Shown: piece after piece, positions 25,709 through 35,003 of the stretch
Layout: each line of letters opens with the position of its first letter
How positions within the stretch are numbered: position 1 is the stretch's first letter
Source of the DNA: Lentibacillus sp. Marseille-P4043
Lineage (GTDB): Bacteria > Bacillota > Bacilli > Bacillales > Amphibacillaceae
Reading direction: 5' to 3'
Assembly: GCF_900258515.1 (NCBI RefSeq)
Contig: NZ_LT984884.1
Span: forward strand, 1,499,168-1,563,167
Length of the DNA stretch: 64,000 nucleotides
The notes under the pieces: generated by a model
The model's database searches: none
What the model saw: only the letters and a program-made list of their open reading frames with translations
Told to the model about the DNA's origin: nothing
Position numbers and translations under genes: made by a program

Positions 25709-26698
25709 ATGAAACTATCACCAGGTAAACAACGAGGATTAGAATTAATTTCAAATGAAAATAACGTTATTTTAGCGACCGCAATGGATCAGCGGGGATC
25801 GTTAGGGAAAATGATCAAATCGTTTAATGACACGATTTCCTATGAAGAGGGATTAAGCCAATTTAAAGTGGGTGTCAGTGAGGTGCTTGGCAATCAATCA
25901 TCTTCATTACTTCTTGATCCCGAATATGGCTGGGATGCAGCAGGGAAATTAACAAAGGGAATCGGCTTAATTATGGCATATGAAAAAACGGGCTATGATG
26001 CTACGGAAAAAGGCCGTTTACCTAATCTAGTTGATAATTATGCAGTTCAGGATCTAGCAAAGGCTGGGGCAAGTGCTGTTAAATTGCTAGTGTATTATGA
26101 TCATAAGGAAGAAGAGGAAATCAACAAAATAAAAAAAGCACTTATCAAACGTGTCGGTGATGAATGTAAGCAAAATGATATTCTTTTCATTTTAGAGCCT
26201 GTTTCATATAGCGCTGAAGGTCTAGATTCGAAAGGGACTGAATTTGCAAAAAGAAAACCGGAAATTGTGGAATATTTTATGGAAGAGTTCTCAAAAGCAA
26301 TGTATAGCATTGATGTATTGAAAGTTGAAGTACCTGTGTCTATTTTCCATATTGAAGGCTATGATCAATACGAAAATTATGATCCCGTTTTCAGCCGGGA
26401 AGAAGCAGCAGGATTGTATCGTACCTGCTCCGAAAAAAGCCGCTTGCCATTTATTTATTTAAGTGGTGGTGTGACAAACGAGCAATTCATTGAAACATTG
26501 CATTTTGCCAAGAGGGCAGGTGCTAGGTTCAGTGGAAGTCTTTGTGGAAGAGCTATTTGGAAGGAAGGTGTGAAGCCTTTCGCGGAAGGAAACGAGGATG
26601 CCTATTACCAATGGCTTGAAACAACAGGATCTGCCAATCTGAAAAACGTGATGGGTGCAATCAAAGAAACGGCGACACCTTGGGATGAAGTTATATAA
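25709..26698 (+). CDS. lacD: Tagatose-1,6-bisphosphate aldolase, class I
   Basis: The 329-residue protein has the LacD pattern AMDQRGSLGKM and the Schiff-base lysine in VLKVEVPV. It cleaves tagatose-1,6-bisphosphate to dihydroxyacetone phosphate and glyceraldehyde-3-phosphate, the last step of the pathway. ATG 25709 fits GGGGGA at spacing 7; an in-frame TTG at 25694 is unlikely. A terminator closes the cluster. Confidence 0.9.
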   Translation: MKLSPGKQRGLELISNENNVILATAMDQRGSLGKMIKSFNDTISYEEGLSQFKVGVSEVLGNQSSSLLLDPEYGWDAAGKLTKGIGLIMAYEKTGYDATEKGRLPNLVDNYAVQDLAKAGASAVKLLVYYDHKEEEEINKIKKALIKRVGDECKQNDILFILEPVSYSAEGLDSKGTEFAKRKPEIVEYFMEEFSKAMYSIDVLKVEVPVSIFHIEGYDQYENYDPVFSREEAAGLYRTCSEKSRLPFIYLSGGVTNEQFIETLHFAKRAGARFSGSLCGRAIWKEGVKPFAEGNEDAYYQWLETTGSANLKNVMGAIKETATPWDEVI

Positions 26699-26731
26699 TA
26701 AATATGAATTTCAAATTAAACTAGATTGTAC

Positions 26732-26761
26732 AAAAGCTTCGGTTAATACCGGGGCTTTTTG
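26732..26761 (+). terminator. Terminator of the aga cluster
   Basis: AAAAGCTTCGG (26732-26742) pairs with CCGGGGCTTTT (26749-26759, two G-U pairs) over a 6-base loop and runs into T residues. Confidence 0.8.
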
Positions 26762-26877
26762 TAGAGTAAGAAATTATAAAGGAGATCCAAAAATCCCTCA
26801 TAGTTAAGACGAACCTATCCATCTGCCCCATCTAATAGTATAATAGAAAAATGATCAAAATTCAGGGAGTGATTCAA

Positions 26878-27908
26878 GTGCCTGGCGCGGAAATTAATCC
26901 ATTGTTGATTCAACAACTAACAGGGAAAGATGCAGCAGATATTCCAAGTTCACCAACGATATCATGGCTACCGGGCCGATATGCTAAACAGGTCAATAGA
27001 AAAAAAGAGGATATTGAAAAGCATTTTGGAGAAAATTCGTTCATGATAAAGTGTAACAGTTGCGGGCGAAAAGGAAAGTATGATGTGGGGCTGATGATTT
27101 ATAATCATGATGAGAAGAAAAATGCTGATGATCCAGCTAGTAAGATACAAACTACGGGATATTTTCGCTGCAAACATTGTAATGATGCAGGTAACTGGGA
27201 AATGCCAACACAATTTTCAATCGCCCCTATGGCAGGAGTGCTGGCAAGTGTTGCCGGGGGAATGAAAGATAGATTTGAAATAGGAGAAAGCCAATTGTAT
27301 GACGGAAGCTGGCATTTATTTAGTTCCGATGGTGAAATGCATCTTTTTAACCAGTTGGAAGAAGATCCGGCCAATTCTTTTATTTGGAACCGGCTTGGTA
27401 ATTTATATGATAAGGGGAATCGCCCAGAGCTGGCGGCGTGTGTTTACGAATATTCTTACTCATTGATCCTGGTCAAATAGAGTCCCATTTTACACTCGGT
27501 GGATTTTTCTTTCAGATGAAAGAGTATGAAAAAGCTGCTTATCACTATAAACAGTTATTATTAGGTGCTAGTGATTATCACGTATTATCTCCAGAAAACT
27601 TGCGGGAAATGGTTGCTATTGGTTTATTAGAGCTGTTTAACATTTATCGGTATACAGATGGTGAAATTCCATTCTTGCCTACTGGGAAAGAATTAGAGGC
27701 AGCTGGTAAAATGGATGAAATTGAAGGAAATATAATGGAACTTGAAGCGGAAATATTCCCAGAAAAGAAAGAGTCCTTCTATCCATTTGCTGGAATGTGT
27801 ATGGGAGCACAAAGCAAGGAACTGCCAGGTAGGCTAAGAACATTAAAAATTGCAAAACCAAAAACTAAAAAGAAGAAAAGATGGAAAAAGCAGAAGAAGA
27901 AGAAATAG
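26878..27908 (+). pseudogene. Zinc-ribbon/TPR protein, frameshifted
   Basis: The first frame (to 27480) has a zinc-ribbon (CNSCG and CKHC) and the start of a TPR (FIWNRLGNLYDKGN). The second frame (from about 27450 to 27908) continues the TPR (LLIDPGQIESHFTLGGF, YEKAAYHYKQLL) and ends in a lysine-rich tail. Restoring one base in ATTCTTACTC near 27450-27458 joins them into one protein of about 343 residues. It may be a true pseudogene or a sequencing error. GTG 26878 follows GGGAGTG, and TATAAT at 26839 puts the ATG at 26851 at the transcription start. The function is unknown. Confidence 0.7.
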
Positions 27909-27942
27909 CAGGACAAGGGATGAATCCCTGTCCTGCTATTTT
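27907..27942 (+). terminator. Terminator after zinc-ribbon/TPR gene
   Basis: AGCAGGAC-GGGA pairs with TCCC-GTCCTGCT (27907-27937, one bulged base), followed by ATTTTGC. It overlaps the stop codon. Confidence 0.75.
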
Positions 27943-27970
27943 GCTGCCGGGACATGGGGCTGCCGGTGCT

Positions 27971-28058
27971 GGGACATGGGGACAGGTTTCTTGTCCCACT
28001 GCTAAGCCCCGTCCTCATCGATATCTGAGCTGGGACACCTAACCTGTCCCCGCGTCCC
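27971..28058. repeat. Pair of 27-bp GGGACA palindromic units
   Basis: Forward unit at 27971-27997 (GGGACATGGGGACAGG… TTGTCCC) and reverse unit at 28032-28058. A partial unit lies at 27949-27960. Each unit is itself an imperfect palindrome with GGGACA/TGTCCC ends. Confidence 0.75.
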
Positions 28059-28125
28059 TACTAGAAAAATACCTCAATTTAAAAATAAAGGTAAGCAGAA
28101 TGGATTAGTGGAGTGGGGTGTTAGC

Positions 28126-28515
28126 ATGAGCTCAGCGGGTGCGCAGCTTGCGGCTATTCAGGGTCTGATAAGTGCCTATCGTTTACAGTTAAATGAAAAG
28201 AGGGAAGAACTAAGGCGTTTAAAAAAGGCTTTGTCTGAATTGGGAATGAACAAAAGTGATTTTATGGAATCGAAAGGGATGTGCCTAAAACCTGAGATTA
28301 CAGCGAAAACGTTTCACGGCGAAAATGCCGATGATTTGGATGGGTTTAGAGAAGATGGTTTGCAGGCGAGCTTTGTTGCTATCCACAATGAACAAATTAG
28401 TGCTGCAGAGGGGAAAATAAGTGCCCGGATTGCCATCGTAAAACAGGAGATAGCAAGCTTGGAAAACACTATTTCGTCACTTGAAGCACAGCTAGCGGCC
28501 TTATCAGCATTGTAA
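28126..28515 (+). CDS. YwqH-like (DUF5082) LXG-associated helical protein
   Basis: The 129-residue protein is almost wholly helical, with heptad patterns (YRLQLNEKREELRRLKKALSEL) and a C-terminal coiled coil. It matches the DUF5082/YwqH group, which in Bacillus precedes YwqI and LXG toxin genes. Family knowledge: such small helical proteins accompany LXG proteins for export by the type VIIb (Ess/Yuk) system. ATG 28126 follows GGAGTGGGG. Confidence 0.78.
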   Translation: MSSAGAQLAAIQGLISAYRLQLNEKREELRRLKKALSELGMNKSDFMESKGMCLKPEITAKTFHGENADDLDGFREDGLQASFVAIHNEQISAAEGKISARIAIVKQEIASLENTISSLEAQLAALSAL

Positions 28516-28535
28516 CTGGAGGTGAAAAATTAATC

Positions 28536-28817
28536 ATGAGCAATGAAATTAAGTTTCAACCGGATAAGATTGATAAGGGTATTGCCGATTTACATTCATC
28601 CGCGGAGGAACTCAAGACTACTTTTGCCAAAGAAATCGAAGGGGAAAATGAGCTTGATATGGTCACAGCATTCAATGAAATTAAACGCGATTATGATGAG
28701 TTGCTAAGTCAATTTAAAGCATTATTTTTGAATAATGTTCAAGCAGCCAATGAGGCCGTTGAAAATTTCCTAGAGAAAGAAAAAGAGGTGGCCGAAGCAA
28801 TCGAAATGACGGATTAA
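28536..28817 (+). CDS. YwqI-like (DUF5344) LXG-associated protein
   Basis: The 93-residue helical, WXG100-sized protein has an acidic C-terminus. It resembles YwqI/DUF5344, the second small partner of LXG toxins, and lies 20 bases after the YwqH-like gene with GGAGGTG before its start. It probably acts as a secretion partner or targeting factor. Confidence 0.78.
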   Translation: MSNEIKFQPDKIDKGIADLHSSAEELKTTFAKEIEGENELDMVTAFNEIKRDYDELLSQFKALFLNNVQAANEAVENFLEKEKEVAEAIEMTD

Positions 28818-28883
28818 TCTCATGTGTTTTATAAATATTTCGGATTAGAGCATAAGAAAAATCCTGATTAGGAGGTGCTTGTA

Positions 28884-30651
28884 TTGAAAGTTTTAGAGGT
28901 TAGCAGTTTGGAAGCTGGGATCGATAATGCAGTTCAGGATATTGATACCTTTTACGATCAAATTAGTGGGATGCAGCGGGGAGTACGGGACTTTTATGGA
29001 TTGGAAGAAGCGTTAAAAGGAAAAGGTGGGGAGGCGATTCGCTCCTATTTCAATGAGGTTCATCAGCCGTTTTTAATTTTCCTGTATCAATCCATGGTTG
29101 ATTTCCAAAATACATTGACGGAAATGAAGGATTCCGTTAAAACGTTTGAGTCGAATGAGGATGGTTTTGTTAAACAGCAATTTTTAGAACAAGACGTGGA
29201 AGACGGTTTTAATAAGGTGAAAAAGAAGACAATTGCATTAACAGATGATGCAAATAACATTATTGATAGTGTGCGTGATTTGGTTGCGATTGAACACATT
29301 GATGATACAGAAGTACTAGACAATGTTCAGGATGGGAAGAAGAAAGCGGAGAAAGTTGTAGAGGAGCTTACGATTCTTGATAACTATGAAACTTCCCAGC
29401 TAAAACAAACGAAAGAAGATTTGCAGACGATGAAGAAGTATATTACAGAAATCCAGGCTAAGTTTAAAGGTGGCGATTTATCGGTTGCTGATTTTAGTAT
29501 GGAAGCTGTGAAAGGGATTGGTGTGTATAAAGCGGTTATGGATAGTATTTATGGCGAGGGGTATATGGAGAGTTTAGAGTTTAAGCCTCTATTTGAAAAA
29601 CTGCGTAATGGTGGAAGTTTAACCCCTGCTGAAAAAAATAAGCTTTATGATTATTTTCAAAATGTGTACCTGGATTCGGAAAAAAGGAACGAAATTAAAT
29701 CAATTGCGGATTCTATCAGTGAAAACGGTATTGATAAGTTAAAGGAACGATTGAATGAAAAAATAGTTATTTCAAAGAATGCACTGGATGAAGAAATGGC
29801 CATGATTCAGGCTTATGTTTACATGGGGGATAAAAGGACTGAGCAGCTTAATGTGGATCGTGGCATAAAAGCAAAATTGGAAGCTTATTTAATACTATTA
29901 GAAAATTATTACTCTGCACTAGGAAAAGAAACTGTTGCACGGGTCGATATGCTTGAATATGAAAAAGATCCCAATAACGTTTCTGGACATTTTTTAAAAA
30001 CAGCATTACAAACAGCTGAGTATAATTCTGGTTCCAACAATGTCTTAAGAGAAGAGGAATTTCGAAAATAGTATTTTTGACCCGGGTAATCCTATAGCAA
30101 AAAATTTTAATATATCCGAAGTAACGTATTACACGACGGCAGATGCCTCCAATCTTGAAGATCACTTAGAAACTGAAAAGTTATTGGAGAAAAAAGCAAA
30201 TTATACATCTAGCTATATCGCGAAGCAGGCCTTAAACAAAATTGTAAGTGAAATGACAAAATCAGTAAGTACCCCTATAGCAGTAACGGGAAAATCAATG
30301 AATATTGCTAAATCAGTATTTGGGTATCGTTCAGGTGAAGAAAAACTTGAAGGGGAGACAACAATTGAAAAAGCTAAAGAAACAGCAGGATTTTTAAATA
30401 TGGAATTTACCATTTCACAAAACCGTACCCTACCCGGATCAAATGAAGAACCACAAGTACAACTTTATCCAACAGATAAAACATTTGATTTTCTTGACCG
30501 GTGGAAGCAAGTTTATGATGATAATCAAGATATTCCTTATCGAAATGATCTGATTGAGGCTCAAAATTGGCAAAAGATAAGTGAATATTGGATTGATCAT
30601 AATACAGAGTTTGATGATGATGTGTATGATTATATCAGATTTGGAGAATAG
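28884..30651 (+). pseudogene. LXG-domain secreted toxin-like protein, frameshifted near the C-terminus
   Basis: TTG 28884 (GGAGGTG at spacing 8) opens a 395-residue frame with an LXG domain at the N-terminus (KVLEVSSLEAGIDNAV, then GKGGEAIRSYFNEVHQPF). The frame stops at 30071. In the +1 frame, FENSIFDPGNPIAKNF leads without a stop to 30651. One surplus base around TTTCGAAAA (30060-30069) explains the break, giving an ancestral protein of about 588 residues. The C-terminal part shows no toxin motif I recognise. LXG proteins are exported by type VIIb secretion and kill competitors. Confidence 0.72.
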
Positions 30652-30732
30652 GATGTTAAACTGGACAGATTTTGTACGGTTCGAATGTTTAAAGCTTATT
30701 TAATTTGATTACCTAGCTGGAGGTTGCTAACC

Positions 30733-31134
30733 ATGAAAAAGATCTATTTAATAATACCTCTTTTATTTATTCTTATCGGATGTAGACAAGAAATAACCGA
30801 ACAAGATTTAATTGGAGGAAACTGGATTGGGACTGCAGGATATGAGGATGGCGAAGCGAAAGGCGAACCTAATTGTTATCCTTTTCAGGACGGAATAAAA
30901 TTTAAGGACGGGAATACTGTTTATGTAGAAACACGTGGAAGAGATTTTGAGTACTATCTTAGCGAAAATGAAGAAGGGAAAATAACATTTCGTGATTCAG
31001 GTCCAGACGAAAGTTCTAATGATATGGGAGCGGTTTTATTTCACTATCAACTAAAAATAATTAATGAGGATGGTCTGGTTTTAAAGGGACGGGGTCTTCG
31101 TGAAGGACAATCTTGCTACTTGGAACGAAACTAA
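30733..31134 (+). CDS. Small lipoprotein next to LXG gene
   Basis: The 133-residue protein has a signal peptide ending in the lipobox LIGC and a short mature beta-rich domain. I do not recognise the family. Its place right after an LXG gene raises the idea of a surface immunity protein, but nothing in the sequence proves this. ATG 30733 follows GGAGG. Confidence 0.6.
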   Translation: MKKIYLIIPLLFILIGCRQEITEQDLIGGNWIGTAGYEDGEAKGEPNCYPFQDGIKFKDGNTVYVETRGRDFEYYLSENEEGKITFRDSGPDESSNDMGAVLFHYQLKIINEDGLVLKGRGLREGQSCYLERN

Positions 31135-31229
31135 AAATATTCAATTTCGGAAGAGTTATTTTTCGCCACTTTTTTCTCGCTTTCTGGATGACATGGGGAA
31201 AGATATGGAGCATATCGGATGAACACAGT

Positions 31230-31329
31230 GGGACATGGGGACAGGTTAATTGTCCCATATATTAAGTGCGCGCAAAGCCTATTCTAGCGGGATTGGGTGA
31301 CTGGGACACCTAACCTGACCCCGCGTCCC
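31230..31329. repeat. Pair of 27-bp GGGACA palindromic units
   Basis: Forward unit 31230-31256 and reverse unit 31303-31329, the second with one change (CCTGACCCC). Confidence 0.75.
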
Positions 31330-31427
31330 ACGGCTAGGAGCTTTTCTTGTGGGTGTGGTTTTGGATTTGAATGGGGTCAGGTATTTGACAATAATTCTAC
31401 AAATATCGACTTTAGCAGTTCGGAATA

Positions 31428-31436
31428 TGCTATACT
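31428..31436 (+). promoter_or_regulatory. Extended -10 promoter of the repeat-protein gene
   Basis: TGCTATACT (TGn plus TATACT) stands 30 bases before the TTG start; no good -35 box is seen at 16-18 bases. Confidence 0.45.
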
Positions 31437-31465
31437 AGACAAAAGAATAAGGGGAGGTGAACAGA

Positions 31466-31963
31466 TTGGAAAAAGAAGATCAAATCATTGGTATGCTGGA
31501 GGCCATCACGGAAAGACTTGATAGTATGGACAAGCGCTTTGACGGCATGGACGGACGCTTTGGCGAAGTGGACAAGCGTTTTGACGGCATGGACGGACGC
31601 TTTGGCGAGGTGGACAAGCGTTTTGATGGCATGGACGGACGCTTTGGCGAGGTGGACAAGCGCTTTGATGGCATGGACACACGCTTTGGCGAAGTGGATA
31701 AGCGAATGGAAGGGTTTGAACAAAAGCTTGAAATGCAAGGCGAAACGTTGAAAGAGCATGGACAAATTTTGCGTGCTTTACGGACTGGCCAAGAATACTT
31801 AAAGGCAGAAGTCGATGGCATGAAAGTTTCAAATGCAAAGGAATTCGGCTTTTTGAAAGAGGCGCTGGATGATCATTCCGTAAAACTAGAACTGGTACGG
31901 GACGAAACCTGGGCGAACAAAGTTGACATCCATCGTATTAAGACAACAATGGGCATGAAATGA
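31466..31963 (+). CDS. Coiled-coil protein with 14-residue repeats
   Basis: From TTG 31466 (GGGGAGG at spacing 9) the 165-residue protein has an N-terminal helix, then four copies of a 14-residue unit DKRFDGMDGRFGEV (31529-31696 in DNA), each two heptads long, followed by a longer coiled coil. This is a parallel coiled-coil stalk; similar proteins occur widely in Bacillaceae without known function. No signal peptide or membrane segment is visible. Confidence 0.7.
   Translation: MEKEDQIIGMLEAITERLDSMDKRFDGMDGRFGEVDKRFDGMDGRFGEVDKRFDGMDGRFGEVDKRFDGMDTRFGEVDKRMEGFEQKLEMQGETLKEHGQILRALRTGQEYLKAEVDGMKVSNAKEFGFLKEALDDHSVKLELVRDETWANKVDIHRIKTTMGMK
31529..31696 (+). repeat. Four 42-bp tandem repeats within a gene
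   Basis: Units start at 31529, 31571, 31613 and 31655 with few changes; a fifth starts at 31697 and decays. The near identity at DNA level points to recent copy-number change. Confidence 0.85.
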
Positions 31964-32134
31964 CTACTAGATTACCTACACAAAAACACTTCAATAAAAT
32001 TTCTTCAGATTTAAGGGTGGACAGATGTTCATCCTTTTTTTCATAAAAAAGATATTTGCAGCCAGAGTTATCTGAAAATGGAATAGCAGTATTCTAGAAC
32101 GAGAAGAGGGGAAATTCAACCCCGCCTGTAAAAT

Positions 32135-32571
32135 CTAATCAAGATACCTTTCAATCACATACGCAATTCCATCTTCATCATTTGAAAGTGTCACTTCATC
32201 CGCTATGTTTTTCAGGTCCTGTATTTCATTCCCCATGGCGACACCTTTACCTGCAAATTAAATCATATCCATGTCATTTTCCGCGTCACCAAAGGCAATT
32301 ACTTCACTTTGACTGATATTTAAATGGTTACAAATTCTTTCCAATGAACTACGTTTACTAATTCCAAGCATTGTCATTTCTAAATAGAAAGGCGCTGATA
32401 AGATCTTATTTGATTAACAAAACCGGACCTAGACCTCCCCGAAGCCAAAACAATAACAGCTCCAGTTTCTTGTGCTTTCATCAATGCTGCTTTCGTTCTA
32501 GGTGTGATTTGATGATGGCTATGCAGAGTTCCGTCTATATCTATAGCAATCAGTTTGTAATCTCTCGCCAT
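32135..32571 (-). pseudogene. HAD (Cof-type) phosphatase, degraded
   Basis: The start encodes MARDYKLIAIDIDGTLHSHH with the HAD nucleophile DIDGT, then the frame breaks after about 60 residues. A C-terminal fragment with IAFGDAENDMDMI, an in-frame TAA, then GKGVAMGNEIQDL follows in another frame. The middle (cap domain) is deleted. It is a paralogue of the intact neighbour at 32604. Confidence 0.8.
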
Positions 32572-32603
32572 AATCTTCCTTTTTAGCCGCTTTCATCACT
32601 TTT

Positions 32604-33380
32604 TTATAAAAGACCAACAATCTTCAGACCATGAAAAACGCCATTTTGATTAACGTCTTTTGTGATATGCTTAGCTACCTCTTTAACTGGGAGTTCCGCA
32701 TTCCCCATCGCTACACTGTTTGGAATGAATTTTAGCATCTCTATATCGTTTAGCCCGTCACCGAAAGCATAGGTATTGTTAAGGTCAATGCCAAGATGAT
32801 GAATCAGATTTTTAATTCCGTTTGCTTTTGAACCACCATTTGGCAAAACATCAACAGAATAACGGTGCCAACGTATAAATTCAAACTGAGGGAATTTTTC
32901 TTTATACTGCAGCTCAGCTTCTCCATCACAAAATAATAGGGACTGATAAATAGCATGATTGCGATAATAGTTTGGATCATATGTAACTGGATGATTGAGT
33001 TTTAAAGAACTTACCGCCTCCTCTACATGTGGATGGTATTCAACACTTGAGCGCCAATCTTCATGGTCAAGGTAAACTATTGGATGCTCACTTTCTGCGG
33101 CTGCCTCATTTAACTGATTTAACGCTGCAAAATCTAGCTGGTTTTCATAGATTGCTTGATTTTTATACACGACGTACTGCCCATTAAGACTGACATATGT
33201 TGATATATTTAACGTTTCTAGTAAATTTTTAAAAGCGAATGGCGCGCGTCCTGAAGCAATTGCTACGATATGCCCATCATCTTGTAATTGCTGGACAGCT
33301 TTTTTCGTAGATTCGGGCAACTTTTTTTCGTAATCCAGCAATGTGTTGTCTATATCAAAGAAAATGATTTTTTGTGTCAT
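32604..33380 (-). CDS. HAD-superfamily Cof-type phosphatase
   Basis: The 258-residue protein has motif I FFDIDNTLLD, motif II IASGRAPFA and motifs III/IV in GDGLNDIEMLKF and SVAMGNA. Enzymes of this group dephosphorylate sugar phosphates or flavin intermediates; the substrate is not predictable. ATG 33380 follows AGAGGAG and is preferred over 33434. Confidence 0.85.
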   Translation of the reverse strand: MTQKIIFFDIDNTLLDYEKKLPESTKKAVQQLQDDGHIVAIASGRAPFAFKNLLETLNISTYVSLNGQYVVYKNQAIYENQLDFAALNQLNEAAAESEHPIVYLDHEDWRSSVEYHPHVEEAVSSLKLNHPVTYDPNYYRNHAIYQSLLFCDGEAELQYKEKFPQFEFIRWHRYSVDVLPNGGSKANGIKNLIHHLGIDLNNTYAFGDGLNDIEMLKFIPNSVAMGNAELPVKEVAKHITKDVNQNGVFHGLKIVGLL

Positions 33381-33780
33381 GTTAGTTCTCCTCTCTTTTG
33401 TAAACCTGTGTAAAGTCATAAAATCTATTAACAACGCAACAAACGCAACAACGCAAAATGGTAGTCTTGGCTAACATGAATCGTCTGCTTTCCCTATTTA
33501 GCGAGGTGCAAAGAAAGAAGAGCTATTCAATTACCCCTACCATACAGTATTGGTTTAATTTCCATATTCATTGTACCCTAATCGATATGCGTGCACAAAC
33601 TTCTTAGCCGACCTCACTAAGGAATACTATCGAAATCAGATTAGAAAAAACACAAATAGTATCATCATTAACCTTCAGCATAATCTTATTTGAGCTTTCC
33701 TGGTGATCAAAGTAGTTGGAAATATGAATTTTATAGACCTTGGAAAATACATATGCATAGAGAACATTTAAAAGGAAGGA
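33381..33780. other. Gene-free spacer
   Basis: Apart from a short ACGCAAC-type repeat (about 33434-33456) I see nothing coding or regulatory that I can support. Confidence 0.4.
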
Positions 33781-33970
33781 GATGGTATTGATATCTTCGG
33801 GTATACAAGTTGGGGTCAAATTGATATTGTTAGTGTTCAGACTGGTGAAATGAAAAAAACGGTTTGGCTACATTTATGTTGATCGGGATAATGAAGGAAA
33901 CGGATCACTAAAACCAGCAAAAGGAAAAGTTTTGCTTGGTGCCATTGCAACGAATGGGGAAGAATTATAA
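33781..33970 (+). pseudogene. C-terminal remnant of GH1 6-phospho-beta-glucosidase
   Basis: DGIDIFGYTSWGQIDIVS followed, after a frameshift in an A7 run, by RFGYIYVDRDNEGNGSLK matches the conserved end of GH1 phospho-glycosidases. The rest of the gene is gone. Confidence 0.75.
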
Positions 33971-34095
33971 TTTATGAAAAAGGAAAGCCTTATAGATACG
34001 CCTTCAATGTCTCTTTTATAGTATCCTTTGTTACACTCCATGAGTCGCCTTTTTCTGATTTTAGCCCCAGTGGAAAAAAGGAGAGATGAAAAAGC

Positions 34096-34184
34096 ATGAG
34101 GATTGAAAATTTAGCAGAACAAATTAATCAAACAATTTAAGATATATGGGCAAAGAAAATTTTTAATGAAAAGGAAGTTGAGTA
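34096..34184 (+). pseudogene. Short unidentified remnant before cutC
   Basis: MRIENLAEQINQTI, a stop, then DIWAKKIFNEKEVE reads as one frame ending in TAA just before cutC. It looks like the two ends of a lost gene. I do not recognise the family. Confidence 0.3.
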
Positions 34185-34186
34185 AT

Positions 34187-34879
34187 ATGAAGTTAGAAGT
34201 TATCGCGCAAAATGGTCAAGAGGCAAAACAGGCGGAAGAACTTGGTGCGGATAGGATCGAATTAGTATCTGCCATTCAAGAGGGAGGATTAACACCAAGC
34301 TATGGAACAATAAAACAAGTCCTTAGTAGTGTGTCGATCCCGGTTCAGGTGATGATTCGACCGCACAGTTATCATTATTATTATACAAATGCCGATCTGC
34401 AAATCATTTATGAAGATATTAAGAATGTATTGGAACTTGGCGGAAATGGGATTGTATTTGGGGCATTGAATAAAGACAATACAATAAATGAAAAAGTCCT
34501 AGAAAACGTAATGGAGATTTCACCACAACTGGATATTACGTTTCACCGAGCATTTGACGAAGTGACTTCACTTCACGATGCATACCAAACGCTCACCAAA
34601 TACAAGCAAAACGTGAAACGAATACTAACCTCAGGTGGTGAACGTGACTGTGTTGCGGGTAAAAGCAAACTCCAAGAACTCGTACACACCGCTAAAAAAC
34701 TGGACGGACCTAAAATAATGCCTGGATCCGGACTAACACCTGAAAATATCCAAGACATTCATAAAACAGTAAACGCAAACCAATATCACTTTGGCAAAGC
34801 AATTCGAATCGATCAAACACTCGCAAACCCCTTCAACCAAAAGAAAATCACAAACCTAACCAACACACTAAAAAATTAG
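34187..34879 (+). CDS. cutC: CutC-family protein
   Basis: The 230-residue TIM-barrel protein has EVIAQNGQEAKQAEELGADRIELV, IRPH, ITFHRAFD and TSGG, as in CutC. The family was first linked to copper tolerance in E. coli, but its enzymatic role is unsettled. ATG 34187 was chosen on AAAAGGAAG at proper spacing. Confidence 0.88.
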   Translation: MKLEVIAQNGQEAKQAEELGADRIELVSAIQEGGLTPSYGTIKQVLSSVSIPVQVMIRPHSYHYYYTNADLQIIYEDIKNVLELGGNGIVFGALNKDNTINEKVLENVMEISPQLDITFHRAFDEVTSLHDAYQTLTKYKQNVKRILTSGGERDCVAGKSKLQELVHTAKKLDGPKIMPGSGLTPENIQDIHKTVNANQYHFGKAIRIDQTLANPFNQKKITNLTNTLKN

Positions 34880-34883
34880 AGGT

Positions 34884-34910
34884 GGGACATGGGGACAGGT
34901 TTCTTGTCCC
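34884..34910 (+). repeat. 27-bp GGGACA palindromic unit
   Basis: Complete forward unit directly after cutC, where it may act as a terminator hairpin. A degenerate partner (TTGTCCCCGTT) lies near 34947. Confidence 0.7.
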
Positions 34911-35003
34911 ACACGGCGCTGTAGGTGTGAGTTTGGATGAGATATTGTCCCCGTTATTTTTGATGGATCGGGTATATCGTTCATAGACTTTTTGACCCTG
35001 TCA

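Noticed and set aside
31430..31838. Antisense and alternate-frame ORFs over the coiled-coil gene
   Set aside because: They mirror the 42-bp repeats; the plus-strand frame has the ribosome site and coiled-coil heptads.
33604..33819. 71-codon minus-strand ORF
   Set aside because: No convincing ribosome site, no recognisable family, and it overlaps the GH1 remnant region.
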